A model generated the notes under the pieces. It was not told the origin of the DNA. It worked only from the letters and a program-made list of their open reading frames with translations, and made no database searches. The translations under genes were made by a program, and so were the position numbers. Below are positions 26,495-34,310 of a DNA stretch of 58,549 nt, piece after piece. Location: NCBI GenBank assembly GCA_937873175.1, contig CALMVT010000280.1, forward strand, positions 1 through 58,549, written 5' to 3'. How positions within the stretch are numbered: position 1 is the first letter of the stretch; each line of letters begins with the position of its first letter. This stretch comes from an uncultured Acetobacteraceae bacterium (lineage in GTDB: Bacteria > Pseudomonadota > Alphaproteobacteria > Acetobacterales > Acetobacteraceae).

Positions 26495-26953
26495 TCATGC
26501 TCCGACCCTCTTCAGCAGCACCGCGGTGCGGCCGATCGCCAGCTCGCCGACGCAGCTGTCGCGCAGGCCGCCGCCGACCACGATGCGCTGCGTGTCGCGC
26601 CACTCCTCCAGCCGCATGAAGCGGCGGATCACCGTTGCGAACTCCTGGGCGAACTCCTCGATTGTGCCAAGCACCACGCCCGCCGCTTCCGGATCGCCGT
26701 CCTGCATCACGCGGTCGAGCTTCTTCTTGCTGATGTCCTCGCTCGGCGTGCTGCCGATCGGGTCGCCGCAGCCGTCCCGCACGCGCTCCCGCCCGTCCTC
26801 CAGGATGGCCCGGAACGCCCGCCCGCTCGCGCGGTCACCGATGAATCCGCCCTCGTCGCGCAATTCGGCGTTGTAGGTGTCGATGTGCACGGTGGCGAGC
26901 TTTCCCGCGCCATGGCCGGCGAGGCCGGGGCTCTGTGTGCTTGGGGTCGACAT
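26495..26953 (-). CDS. ROK-type sugar kinase, C-lobe half (upstream piece of split gene)
   Basis: This 152-codon frame encodes what is normally the C-terminal half of a ROK kinase. A helical region runs from KLATVHIDTYNAELRDEGGF to FATVIRRFMRLEEW. It is followed by the glycine-rich strand RIVVGGGLRDSCVGELAIG, the equivalent of the FIAGGG segment near the end of polyphosphate glucokinases. It stops at LLKRVGA. In the other frame the missing end of the fold continues at once (PIRHHPDEAGLIGC). Removing one G near 26500 would join the pieces into a protein of about 350 residues. In this family member the C-lobe therefore precedes the N-lobe. The gene is either broken here or carries a sequencing error. 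Confidence 0.7.
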   Translation of the reverse strand: MSTPSTQSPGLAGHGAGKLATVHIDTYNAELRDEGGFIGDRASGRAFRAILEDGRERVRDGCGDPIGSTPSEDISKKKLDRVMQDGDPEAAGVVLGTIEEFAQEFATVIRRFMRLEEWRDTQRIVVGGGLRDSCVGELAIGRTAVLLKRVGA

Positions 26954-27048
26954 CAGGGGGCGCCTGCTGGTGGTGGGAGGAAAGTAGCCCCATCAACCCG
27001 GCTCGGCCGTTAAAGTTCGATGTGTTCCGCGTTGCGCGTGCGCGATGC

Positions 27049-27075
27049 CGGGCGGCCACAACCTGTGGCCGCCCG
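27049..27075 (-). terminator. Strong hairpin after CHRD gene
   Basis: CGGGCGGCCACA (27049-27060) and TGTGGCCGCCCG (27064-27075) pair perfectly over 12 bp with a 3-nt loop, 14 bp beyond the CHRD stop. Stability is high, but no T-run follows on the minus strand. It may terminate transcription or protect the mRNA end. Confidence 0.6.
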
Positions 27076-27089
27076 CAGCTTTGCCCGCG

Positions 27090-27509
27090 TCACTTGGCGC
27101 GGGTCATCTGCCCCCGGATCTCGCCCGCCGGATTGGCGGCGGTATGCACGTTGGCATACCACTTGCCCGCCATCAGGTCGGCCATCTGCGCGTCCGTCAG
27201 CGTGGCGGTTCCCTTGATTGGGCTGGCCGGCGTCGGGAACGGCACGACCACTCCGGCATTCGCCCCAGAATCGGCCGGGCCGTGGAAATGCGCGGCGGTC
27301 GCGGGGCCGGACAGCCCGGAATACTCCACGTTGTAGGTCAGCGTCTTGGACGCGGTATCCAGAGACGCCGTGGCCGCTCCCGTGCCGGCGGTGGTTTTGG
27401 GCGGGACTTCGCTGGCGCCCGCCAGCGTGGCGCTGAACGGCACCGTTTCGGCGCGGGCGGCGGCGCTGAACAGGCACAGGACGCCCAGCAGCAACATGAA
27501 ACGCGGCAT
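27090..27509 (-). CDS. Exported CHRD-domain protein
   Basis: This 139-residue protein has a signal peptide (RFMLLLGVLCLFSAAARA) and one CHRD domain: FSATLAGASEVPP at its start, then LTYNVEYSGLSGPATAAHFH in the centre and WYANVHTAANPAGEIRGQM at its end. CHRD domains are beta-sandwiches found in chordin and in many small secreted bacterial proteins of unknown function. The start at 27509 has GGGAG nine bases upstream. It is a single-gene unit, divergent from the alpha/beta hydrolase, and ends with a strong hairpin. Confidence 0.9.
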   Translation of the reverse strand: MPRFMLLLGVLCLFSAAARAETVPFSATLAGASEVPPKTTAGTGAATASLDTASKTLTYNVEYSGLSGPATAAHFHGPADSGANAGVVVPFPTPASPIKGTATLTDAQMADLMAGKWYANVHTAANPAGEIRGQMTRAK

Positions 27510-27659
27510 CTCGCTCTCCCTTTGTCGTTGAGCAGCCAGCATGGACCGACTCTGCGGCCATGTCAGGGGGGCCACGGCCGACGGCGGTGGACAATGGCCG
27601 CGGCAGGGTGCTGGATGATGGAGCGGCCACGCCGCGCCTGGACTTGACGGAGCACAGCC

Positions 27660-28550
27660 ATGCCGCATGCCGCCACCGATGACCATGTGACGCTCTACTA
27701 CGAAGAGGCCGGCTCCGGCGCCCCGGTCATCTTTGTGCATGAGTTCGCCGGCGACCTGCGAAGCTGGGAGCCGCAGATGCGGCACTTCGGCCAGCGCCGC
27801 CGGGCGATCGCCTTCAACGCCCGCGGCTACCCGCCCTCCGCCGTGCCGGAGCACCCGGCGCACTACTCGCAGAACCGCGCCGCGGACGACATCGCCGCCG
27901 TGCTCGACCACCTCGGCATCGAGCGCGCCCACGTCGTCGGCCTGTCCATGGGCGGGTTCGCCACCCTGCACTTCGGCTTCCGCCACCCGGGGCGCGCCGT
28001 GTCGCTGGTGGTCGCCGGCTGCGGCTACGGGGCCGAGCCGGCGCAGGCCGCCCGGTTCAAGGCCGAGGCCGCGGCCATTGCCGAAACCCTGAAGCGCGAC
28101 GGCATGGCCGCCTTCGCCGCGCGCTACGCCCATGGCCCGACCCGCGTGCAGTTCGAGAACAAGGACCCCCGCGGCTTCGCCGAGTTCGCCCGGCACTTGG
28201 CCGAGCACAGCGCCCTCGGCTCCGCCAACACCCAGCTCGGCGTCCAGGGCGCGCGGCCGTCGCTGTACGACTTGGTGGATCAGATGCAGGCGCTCATCGT
28301 TCCCACACTGGTGCTGACGGGCGACGAGGATTGGCCCTGCCTGCAGCCGGCGCTGCTGATGAAGCAGGCGATCCCAGCCGCGGCGTTGTCGGTGATGCCC
28401 AACTGCGGCCACACCATCAATCTTGAAGACCCCGACCAGTTCAACCACTTGGTCGGGCAATTCCTGGCCCACGTGGAAAGCGGGCGCTGGCCGATGCGGG
28501 ACCCGCGCGCGCTGTCGCCGTCCATCACCGGGATGGGGCCGAGGCGCTAA
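27660..28550 (+). CDS. Alpha/beta hydrolase
   Basis: This 296-residue alpha/beta hydrolase shows the oxyanion-hole strand PVIFVHEFAGDLRSW, the nucleophile elbow GLSMGGFA, the acid region LVLTGDEDWP and the catalytic His in MPNCGHTINLEDPDQF. The first residues (VTLYYEEAGSG) match the typical opening of epoxide-hydrolase/haloperoxidase-like members. It is cytoplasmic, with no signal peptide. The substrate is not deducible. It is convergent with the AbgB-like hydrolase gene, 11 bp away. It could hydrolyse an ester or lactone related to the neighbouring uptake systems, but nothing in the sequence proves it. Confidence 0.88.
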   Translation: MPHAATDDHVTLYYEEAGSGAPVIFVHEFAGDLRSWEPQMRHFGQRRRAIAFNARGYPPSAVPEHPAHYSQNRAADDIAAVLDHLGIERAHVVGLSMGGFATLHFGFRHPGRAVSLVVAGCGYGAEPAQAARFKAEAAAIAETLKRDGMAAFAARYAHGPTRVQFENKDPRGFAEFARHLAEHSALGSANTQLGVQGARPSLYDLVDQMQALIVPTLVLTGDEDWPCLQPALLMKQAIPAAALSVMPNCGHTINLEDPDQFNHLVGQFLAHVESGRWPMRDPRALSPSITGMGPRR

Positions 28551-28561
28551 CCGGAACCCAG

Positions 28562-29992
28562 CTACACCCCGCGGCTCATGGCCTGGATCGGCGGCTGCAC
28601 GTCGGCGGGCAGCGGCGACGTGTAGGGCGTGTCGCGGGTGCGCTCTACCAGGTCAGCTTTGGCGCGCTCGATCAGCCCCGGGTCCTGCAAGGCGTCCAGC
28701 GCGGTGCCGGCCATCACCTTGGCGACGTGGACGAGGCCCTTGTGCGCGGCGGGACTCTTGCCTTGCGCGGTCAGCTGCCAGGAATGGAACGGCGTGCCCA
28801 CGGCGCAGGTGGCGCCGCGCGCCTGCACCGTGGGCACCACCCAGGACACGTCGCCCACGTCCGTGCTGCCGTTGCCGCCTCGGCCGTGCGAGGCGAACGG
28901 GATCACGAAATCGCACATCGCGAGGTCGCGCCGCACAGGCACCCCGGCGCGGTCAAAGGCGGCGGCAATGTCGGCGTCGGACAGCGTGGCGCGGATGCGC
29001 TCGGCATAGGCGCGGTCGGCCTCATCGAACTCGGGCGGGCCGAGGCGCAGGAAGTTGTCGTGCATCGCCTGCTCCATCGGCGTGTTGGCCAGCAGGTTGC
29101 TGACGGCGCTGACCGTCTGGGCGCTGACGGTTGTTTCCGTCATCAGCGCCGCGCCCTCCGCGACTTTGCGCACCCGGGCCACGAGGGCAGTCAGGCCCGC
29201 CAGGTCGCGGGCGCGGATCAGGTAGCGCACCTTGGCCCGGGCCTGCACCACGTTCGGCGCGATGCCGCCCGCATCGAGGTAGGCGTAATGCACCCGCGCG
29301 TCGTCCGGCATGTGCTCCCGCAGGTAGTTCACGCCGACGTTCATCAGCTCCACGGCGTCCAGCGCGCTGCGGCCCAGGTCCGGCGCCGCCGCGGCGTGGC
29401 TGGCGCGGCCCACGAAGGTGAAGTCGATCCGCGTGTTGGCGAGGCTCACCGCCTCGTTCACGCCGGAGAACGAGGCCGGGTGCCAGGAGATCGCGATGTC
29501 CACGTCCGCGAAGGCGCCGGCGCGCACCATGAAGCCCTTGGCGGCGCCGCCTTCCTCGGCGGGGCAGCCGTAGTAGCGCACGCGGCCGGGCACGCCAGAC
29601 TGCGCCAGCCAGTCCTTGACCGCGGACGCCGCCAGCATCGCCGCCGAACCCAGCAGGTTGTGGCCGCAGCCGTGGCCGACGCCGCCCTGCCCCTCCACCG
29701 GGCGCGGCTCGTCCAGCCCCGCTTCCTGGCTCAAGCCCGGCAGCGCGTCGTACTCGCCAAGGATCGCGATCACCGGGCCGCCCTCCCCGGCCTCCGCCAT
29801 CATGGCCGTAGGAATGCCGGCGACCTCGCGGGTGACGCGGAAGCCTTCGCGCTCCAGCATCGCCAGGTGCTCGGCGGCCGAGTGGTGCTCGCCGTAGGCC
29901 AGTTCCGGCGTGTCCCAAACCCGGTCGGCGAGCGCCGTGTAGTGTGCGCGCTTCCCGTCCACGATCTGCCAGATTTGCTCGGCGTTGCGCAT
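28562..29992 (-). CDS. M20 amidohydrolase, AbgB-like (p-aminobenzoyl-glutamate hydrolase subunit B-like)
   Basis: This 476-residue M20D peptidase has metal-site motifs in order: ILGEYDALPG, GVGHGCGHNLLG, GCPAEEGGAAKG, SWHPASFSGVNEA and a late His in GTPFHSWQLT. A dimerisation domain (about residues 190-310) contains the VGRASHAAAAPDLGR segment. AbgB-type enzymes hydrolyse the amide bond of p-aminobenzoyl-glutamate and related N-acyl amino acids. It is the last gene of a minus-strand unit after the oligopeptide-binding protein gene (12 bp gap), so it likely processes an imported peptide-like or acyl-amino-acid substrate in the cytoplasm. Confidence 0.9.
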   Translation of the reverse strand: MRNAEQIWQIVDGKRAHYTALADRVWDTPELAYGEHHSAAEHLAMLEREGFRVTREVAGIPTAMMAEAGEGGPVIAILGEYDALPGLSQEAGLDEPRPVEGQGGVGHGCGHNLLGSAAMLAASAVKDWLAQSGVPGRVRYYGCPAEEGGAAKGFMVRAGAFADVDIAISWHPASFSGVNEAVSLANTRIDFTFVGRASHAAAAPDLGRSALDAVELMNVGVNYLREHMPDDARVHYAYLDAGGIAPNVVQARAKVRYLIRARDLAGLTALVARVRKVAEGAALMTETTVSAQTVSAVSNLLANTPMEQAMHDNFLRLGPPEFDEADRAYAERIRATLSDADIAAAFDRAGVPVRRDLAMCDFVIPFASHGRGGNGSTDVGDVSWVVPTVQARGATCAVGTPFHSWQLTAQGKSPAAHKGLVHVAKVMAGTALDALQDPGLIERAKADLVERTRDTPYTSPLPADVQPPIQAMSRGV

Positions 29993-30004
29993 GGGCCTGC
30001 CCTC

Positions 30005-31582
30005 TTACTTCACGGTCACGTAGCGCAGCGGGAAATAGTTGTCCGCCATCTGCTGCAGCTCGACATTGCTGCGGTAGGCCCAGACAACGGTTTGCTGATG
30101 CAGGGGGATGAACGCCGCCTCGTCGTGGATGATCTTGGACGCGCGCTCGATCTGCCCCTGGCGCTTCGCCGGGTCGGTTTCGACGGTGATCTGATCGAGC
30201 AAGCCGTCGAACTCCTGGTTCGACCAGCCGCCGTCGTTGAACACCCCGCGCACGCCGTTTCGGGTGCCCGCCAGGTTGAACAGGCTGTTCAGCGCGTCAT
30301 ACGTGGTGGGCGTCCAGCCGAGCATGTAGAAGCTTGTGCGGTAATCCGGGTTGGAGATCTGCGCGAAGTACTGCAGCCGGGTCTGCGCGTTCAGCGTGAC
30401 CTTCATGCCGATGCGGGCCAGCATGTTGGTGACGGCCTGGCAGATCGCCTCGTCGTTGATGTAGCGATCGTTCGGGCAGTCCAAGGTGACGCCGAAGCCG
30501 TTGGGATACCCGGCCTCCGCCAGCAGCTTCTTGGCGCCGTCGGGGTCGTAGGGAATGCGCACGTCGGACTCGGCGGTGTAGCCGTTGACGCCGGGTCCGT
30601 ACATCAGGCCGGTCGAATGGCTTTGGTTGCGCATGACCCGGCTTTGGATCGCCTTGGCGTCCACCGCCATGTTGAACGCCCGGCGCACGCGCACGTCCTG
30701 GAACGGGTTCTTGCCCTTCACGTCCGACTTCAGCAGTTCCGGCCGCGACTGGTCGAAGCCGAAGAAAATCGTGCGCAGCTCCGGCCCGACCGCGAGCTTG
30801 AGGCCGGCGGTGCGGCCGATCCGGTCCATGTCCTGCGGCGGCACGGTGTAGATCATGTCCACGTCGCCCGACAGCAGGGCGGCAACCCGGGTGTTGGCGG
30901 CAGAGATGACGTTGAACGTCACGTCGGTCAGGTTGTGCTCAGGCTTGTCCCACCAGGCCGGGTTGTTACGCAGCGTGGTGCGCCGGTCCGGCTCGCGCAA
31001 GCCCAGGATGAAGGGGCCGGTGCCGTTGGCGTTGCGGGTGGCGTAGTTCTCTTCCTTGACCTTGGTGAGGTCCGCCGGCTGGGTCGCATTGTGCGCTTCG
31101 CACCACGCCTTCGACATGATGCCCCATTGCGTGATCTCCTGCACGAAGATCGGGTTGGGGGCCTTGGTGATGAAATCGACGGTGAGGTCATCGACCTTTT
31201 TTACCTCCTTCACCGTCGAGAAGTTGCCGTTGATTTGGCTGCCCGGGCCAGTCGCCCGCCCATAGCTGAACAGCACGTCGTCGGCAGTGAGCGCCTCGCC
31301 GCCGTGGAACTTGACATTGGGGCGCAGGTGGAAGCGCCAGGTCAGCGGGTCCGGCTGCTCCCAGCTCGCCGCCAGCGCCGGCTCGACCTTCAACTCACGG
31401 TTGCGGCGCACCAGGGGGTCGTAGATATTCTGGGTAAAGGAAAGCAGGAACGTTTCGTTGCGGGTGTATGGGTCCATGGAGTTGGCGTCGCCGTCATTGG
31501 CCCAACGGAAGGTCGCGGCGGTTGCGGTTGCCGTGCTCAGCCCGAAGGCCAGCAAGGACGTCGCCAACATACGTTTCAGCAT
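30005..31582 (-). CDS. Oligopeptide ABC importer substrate-binding protein
   Basis: This 525-residue precursor has a signal peptide (KRMLATSLLAFGLSTATATA) and the family-5 (DppA/OppA) solute-binding fold. It shows FRWANDGDANSMDPYTRNE at the mature start, then WRFHLRPNVKFHGGEALTADD and VRRAFNMAVD. It resides in the periplasm and delivers peptides or similar solutes to the membrane complex. The permease and ATPase genes of the same system are upstream on the same strand (32342-36207), separated from it by the BrnT remnant and BrnA genes. The M20 hydrolase gene follows it directly. Confidence 0.92.
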   Translation of the reverse strand: MLKRMLATSLLAFGLSTATATAATFRWANDGDANSMDPYTRNETFLLSFTQNIYDPLVRRNRELKVEPALAASWEQPDPLTWRFHLRPNVKFHGGEALTADDVLFSYGRATGPGSQINGNFSTVKEVKKVDDLTVDFITKAPNPIFVQEITQWGIMSKAWCEAHNATQPADLTKVKEENYATRNANGTGPFILGLREPDRRTTLRNNPAWWDKPEHNLTDVTFNVISAANTRVAALLSGDVDMIYTVPPQDMDRIGRTAGLKLAVGPELRTIFFGFDQSRPELLKSDVKGKNPFQDVRVRRAFNMAVDAKAIQSRVMRNQSHSTGLMYGPGVNGYTAESDVRIPYDPDGAKKLLAEAGYPNGFGVTLDCPNDRYINDEAICQAVTNMLARIGMKVTLNAQTRLQYFAQISNPDYRTSFYMLGWTPTTYDALNSLFNLAGTRNGVRGVFNDGGWSNQEFDGLLDQITVETDPAKRQGQIERASKIIHDEAAFIPLHQQTVVWAYRSNVELQQMADNYFPLRYVTVK

Positions 31583-31809
31583 TGTTATCCCTTGTTCGTG
31601 GCAGCGGCGTCTATTAGGCGCTGGTTCCGCGGGGATGCAAATGCGGTCGATGTGCCGCTGCCGGGGTTTGCTTACTGCTGCGGCACTCCCGCTGTGATCA
31701 GCGGTGCTTTACGCGCTTGTCATCCCGCTGGGTGTCACAACGAGCAGCGTCGGGAGCGGTAGCAACACACGGCAGCGACGGCTATGTTGATGTGGGGAGG
31801 GGCAGGCGG

Positions 31810-32100
31810 TCAAAGCTCGCCCTTCTCCAACGCTTGGCGCAACACGCGCTCGACGCGGGCATTGTAGCCGGGGCCAGTCGCGCGGACGCCCTTCACCACA
31901 TCGGCCGCGAGCCGGAAGCCGATATGCACCTTGGGACTCTCGATCGGGGGACGACCTAATTTTTTCCACGCTCTGTATTGCTCGGGGAAGGCCTCCTTGA
32001 ACGGTTTTGCCTGGGCAAAATCCTCATCGGTCAACTCCGGCACGTCCACCGAATCCCAATCCTCTTGCGAGGTTTGAGGCGGCTTCTCAGGACCGCTCAT
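31810..32100 (-). CDS. brnA: BrnA-family antitoxin
   Basis: The 96-residue protein has the BrnA layout: an acidic, flexible N-terminal half (DSVDVPELTDEDFAQAKPF) and a C-terminal ribbon-helix-helix domain (GRPPIESPKVHIGFRLAAD, then the helix VERVLRQALEKGEL). BrnA binds its own promoter and neutralises BrnT, an RNase. The ATG at 32100 was chosen because it lies 14 nt inside the upstream toxin frame, the usual BrnT-BrnA arrangement, with AGGGAAC in front of it. Only the toxin is damaged, so BrnA is left as an orphan that may still act as a DNA-binding repressor. Confidence 0.82.
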   Translation of the reverse strand: MSGPEKPPQTSQEDWDSVDVPELTDEDFAQAKPFKEAFPEQYRAWKKLGRPPIESPKVHIGFRLAADVVKGVRATGPGYNARVERVLRQALEKGEL

Positions 32101-32263
32101 AGCGTTCCCTTGCACGTCGGTTGGCTTTTCTCAGGCCGATGACCCGGACAGCCGAACCGCGTATTGTGAACCACAGGACATGGAGCCTACCCGCAATGGG
32201 CGCAAAGGCGCGGAGTCGCGTTTCGCCGTAATCAAACAGGTTGGGGTCGAACTCGATCTGCAC
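32087..32263 (-). pseudogene. brnT: Internally deleted BrnT toxin
   Basis: Reading the minus strand from a GTG at 32263 gives 58 codons. They start MQIEFDPNLFDYGETR and continue with APIAGRLHVLWFTIRG and VRVIGLRKANRRARERYE before the stop. The beginning (IEFDP) and the end (GRLHV-x-FT-x-RG, RVI-x-LRKANxRE-x-x-YE) are hallmarks of BrnT. Intact BrnT has about 90 residues; here about 30 residues between EFDP and DYGE, including the first helices, are missing, in frame. No ribosome-binding site precedes the GTG. The toxin is therefore probably inactive, although the conserved C-terminal strands that contact BrnA remain. Confidence 0.75.
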
Positions 32264-32341
32264 GGATCACAGCAGCAACAAACCAAGCTGGGCGCAAAGA
32301 TTTTGTTGGCGCATAAATCCTGGACGCAGCGTTCTTTCCGC

Positions 32342-33343
32342 TCACCCCGCCCCCCGCCCCTCCTCCACCGCATGGCACGCCGCCAGCACGTCGCCATCGC
32401 GCGTGTGCTTCGGCACCTCTGCCCGGCAGCGCGCGTTGGCCAACGGGCAGCGCGGGTGGAAGGTGCAGCCGCTCGGCGGGTTGATCGGGCTCGGCACTTC
32501 GCCGCCCACCGGCGTGCGGGCGCGCGTGCTCCCCGCCATGCCGAGGTCCGGGATCGCGTCCAGCAACAGCCGCGTGTAGGGATGGCGAGGTGCTGCAAAA
32601 ATGCTCTCGCCCGGCCCATACTCGACGATGCGGCCCAGGTACATCACCCCCAGCAGGTCCGACATGTGGCGCACCACGGCCAGGTTGTGGCTGATGAACA
32701 GATAGGTGATCTGCATGCGCGCCTGCAGGTCGCGCATCAGGTTCAGGATCTGTGCCTGCACCGACACGTCAAGCGCGCTGGTCGGCTCGTCGCAGACCAG
32801 GAATTCCGGCTCACTCGACAGCGCGCGGGCGATGGATACGCGCTGGCGCTGGCCGCCGCTGAACTCGTGCGGGTATTTTTCCCCGTCGCGCGGCGACAAG
32901 CCCACCTGCGTCAGAAGCTGCCCGACCCGATCCTGCACGTCGCGCCCGGACAGCAGGCGGAAGGCGCGGATCGGCTCGGCCACGATGTCCGACACGCGCC
33001 AGCGCGGGTTCAAGGACGCATAAGGGTCCTGGAAGATCATGTTCATCCGCCGCCGCAGCGCCGGCTGCGCGCGGGCGGTCGAAAGGCTCTGCCCCTCGAA
33101 ACGGATTTCGCCGCCGCTCGGCTCGTACAAGCCTACGGCCAGGCGCCCGACCGTGCTCTTGCCGCAGCCGCTTTCGCCGACCAAGGACAGCGTGCGGCCG
33201 ACGGTGACAGCGAACGACACCGCATCCACCGCGCGCAGCACCCTCCGCCCCTCGCGGGCCACCATGCGCTGCAGCCACGGCCGCGACACGTCGAAGCTGC
33301 GGCTGGCCTCGATGGCTTCCAGGACGATGCGGCCCTCAGCCAT
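32342..33343 (-). CDS. Oligopeptide ABC importer ATPase (DppF/OppF-type)
   Basis: This roughly 333-residue ABC ATPase has Walker A in LVGESGCGKSTVG, the signature FSGGQRQRVSIARAL and Walker B FLVCDEPTSALD. The C-terminal Opp-type extension has cysteine-containing segments (GCTFHPRCPLANARC) typical of oligopeptide_HPY domains. It hydrolyses ATP to drive import with the OppD-like partner. The ATG at 33343 overlaps the OppD-like stop by 8 nt; a TTG six codons earlier is another possible start. It is the last transporter gene of this unit before the BrnT remnant. Confidence 0.92.
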   Translation of the reverse strand: MAEGRIVLEAIEASRSFDVSRPWLQRMVAREGRRVLRAVDAVSFAVTVGRTLSLVGESGCGKSTVGRLAVGLYEPSGGEIRFEGQSLSTARAQPALRRRMNMIFQDPYASLNPRWRVSDIVAEPIRAFRLLSGRDVQDRVGQLLTQVGLSPRDGEKYPHEFSGGQRQRVSIARALSSEPEFLVCDEPTSALDVSVQAQILNLMRDLQARMQITYLFISHNLAVVRHMSDLLGVMYLGRIVEYGPGESIFAAPRHPYTRLLLDAIPDLGMAGSTRARTPVGGEVPSPINPPSGCTFHPRCPLANARCRAEVPKHTRDGDVLAACHAVEEGRGAG

Positions 33344-34310
33344 GCGCCGGCGCCGGGTCAAACAGCCAGCAGGCGGCCTCGGTCTGCCGGGCTGGCATCA
33401 GGTCCGGCCGCTCCACCTGGCAGCGGTCGAACACCTGGGGGCACCGCGGGTTGAACGGGCAGCCCGGCGGGATGGCATTCAACCGCGGCATGGCCCCGTC
33501 GATCTGCCGCAGCCGCTCCACCCGCACGTCAAGCGACGGGATGCTGCCCATCAGCCCCACGGTGTAGGGATGCGACGGGTTGCGCACCACGTCGGCGACG
33601 GCGCCGATCTCGATCACCCGGCCGGCATACATCACCGCGATCCGGTCGGCAGCCTCCGCGATCACGCCCATGTCGTGGGTGACGAGCATGACCGATAGCC
33701 CCCGCTCCCGTGTCAGGCGCTTCAGCAGCGCGATCACCTGGGCCTGGATCGACACGTCGAGCGCCGTGGTCGGCTCGTCCGCGATCACCAGCCGCGGTTC
33801 CGCGCACAAGGCGAGCGCGATCACCACCCGCTGCCGCATTCCGCCGGAGAACTCGTGCGGGTAAGCGTCGATCCGCTGGGCGGCGGCGGGGATGCCCACG
33901 TCCTCCAGCCAGCGCACCGCCCGGCGCCGCGCCTCGGGGCCGGACAGCGGCAAATGCGCCTGCATGGTCTCGGTCAACTGGCGGCCTACCGAATACAGCG
34001 GGTTCAGCGTCGTCAGCGGGTCCTGGAAGATGGCGCCGACCTGCTTGCCGCGGACCCGCCGCATCCGGTCGGGGGACAGGTTGTCGATGCGCCCGCCCTC
34101 CAGCCGGATTTGCCCGGCGGCGATGCGGCCCGGCGGCTCCAGCAGCCCGATGATGGCCGCCCCGGTCAGGCTCTTGCCCGCCCCGCTTTCCCCCACCACG
34201 CCCAGCACCTCGCCCGGCGCGATGGAAAAGGACACGCGGTCGAGCGCGCGCAGCACGCCGCGCCGGGTCGGGAACTCGACGGTCAGCCCATCCACGTCGA
34301 GCAGGCTCAT
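33336..34310 (-). CDS. Oligopeptide ABC importer ATPase (DppD/OppD-type)
   Basis: This 324-residue ABC ATPase has Walker A VVGESGAGKSLTG, the signature SGGMRQRVVIALAL and Walker [13 protein letters not shown]. The C-terminal region has the Opp-type cysteine segment GCPFNPRCPQVFDRC. It pairs with the OppF-like subunit to power uptake of peptides or related solutes. The start codon overlaps the stop of the permease C gene (ATGA), which indicates translational coupling within a five-component importer whose binding-protein gene lies further downstream. Confidence 0.93.
   Translation of the reverse strand: MSLLDVDGLTVEFPTRRGVLRALDRVSFSIAPGEVLGVVGESGAGKSLTGAAIIGLLEPPGRIAAGQIRLEGGRIDNLSPDRMRRVRGKQVGAIFQDPLTTLNPLYSVGRQLTETMQAHLPLSGPEARRRAVRWLEDVGIPAAAQRIDAYPHEFSGGMRQRVVIALALCAEPRLVIADEPTTALDVSIQAQVIALLKRLTRERGLSVMLVTHDMGVIAEAADRIAVMYAGRVIEIGAVADVVRNPSHPYTVGLMGSIPSLDVRVERLRQIDGAMPRLNAIPPGCPFNPRCPQVFDRCQVERPDLMPARQTEAACWLFDPAPAHG

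Noticed and set aside
28727-31762. A plus-strand open frame of 1011 codons antisense to the M20 hydrolase and binding-protein genes
   Set aside because: It is His/Arg/Val-rich low-complexity translation with no domain, as expected from GC-rich antisense DNA. The minus-strand genes have full family motifs.
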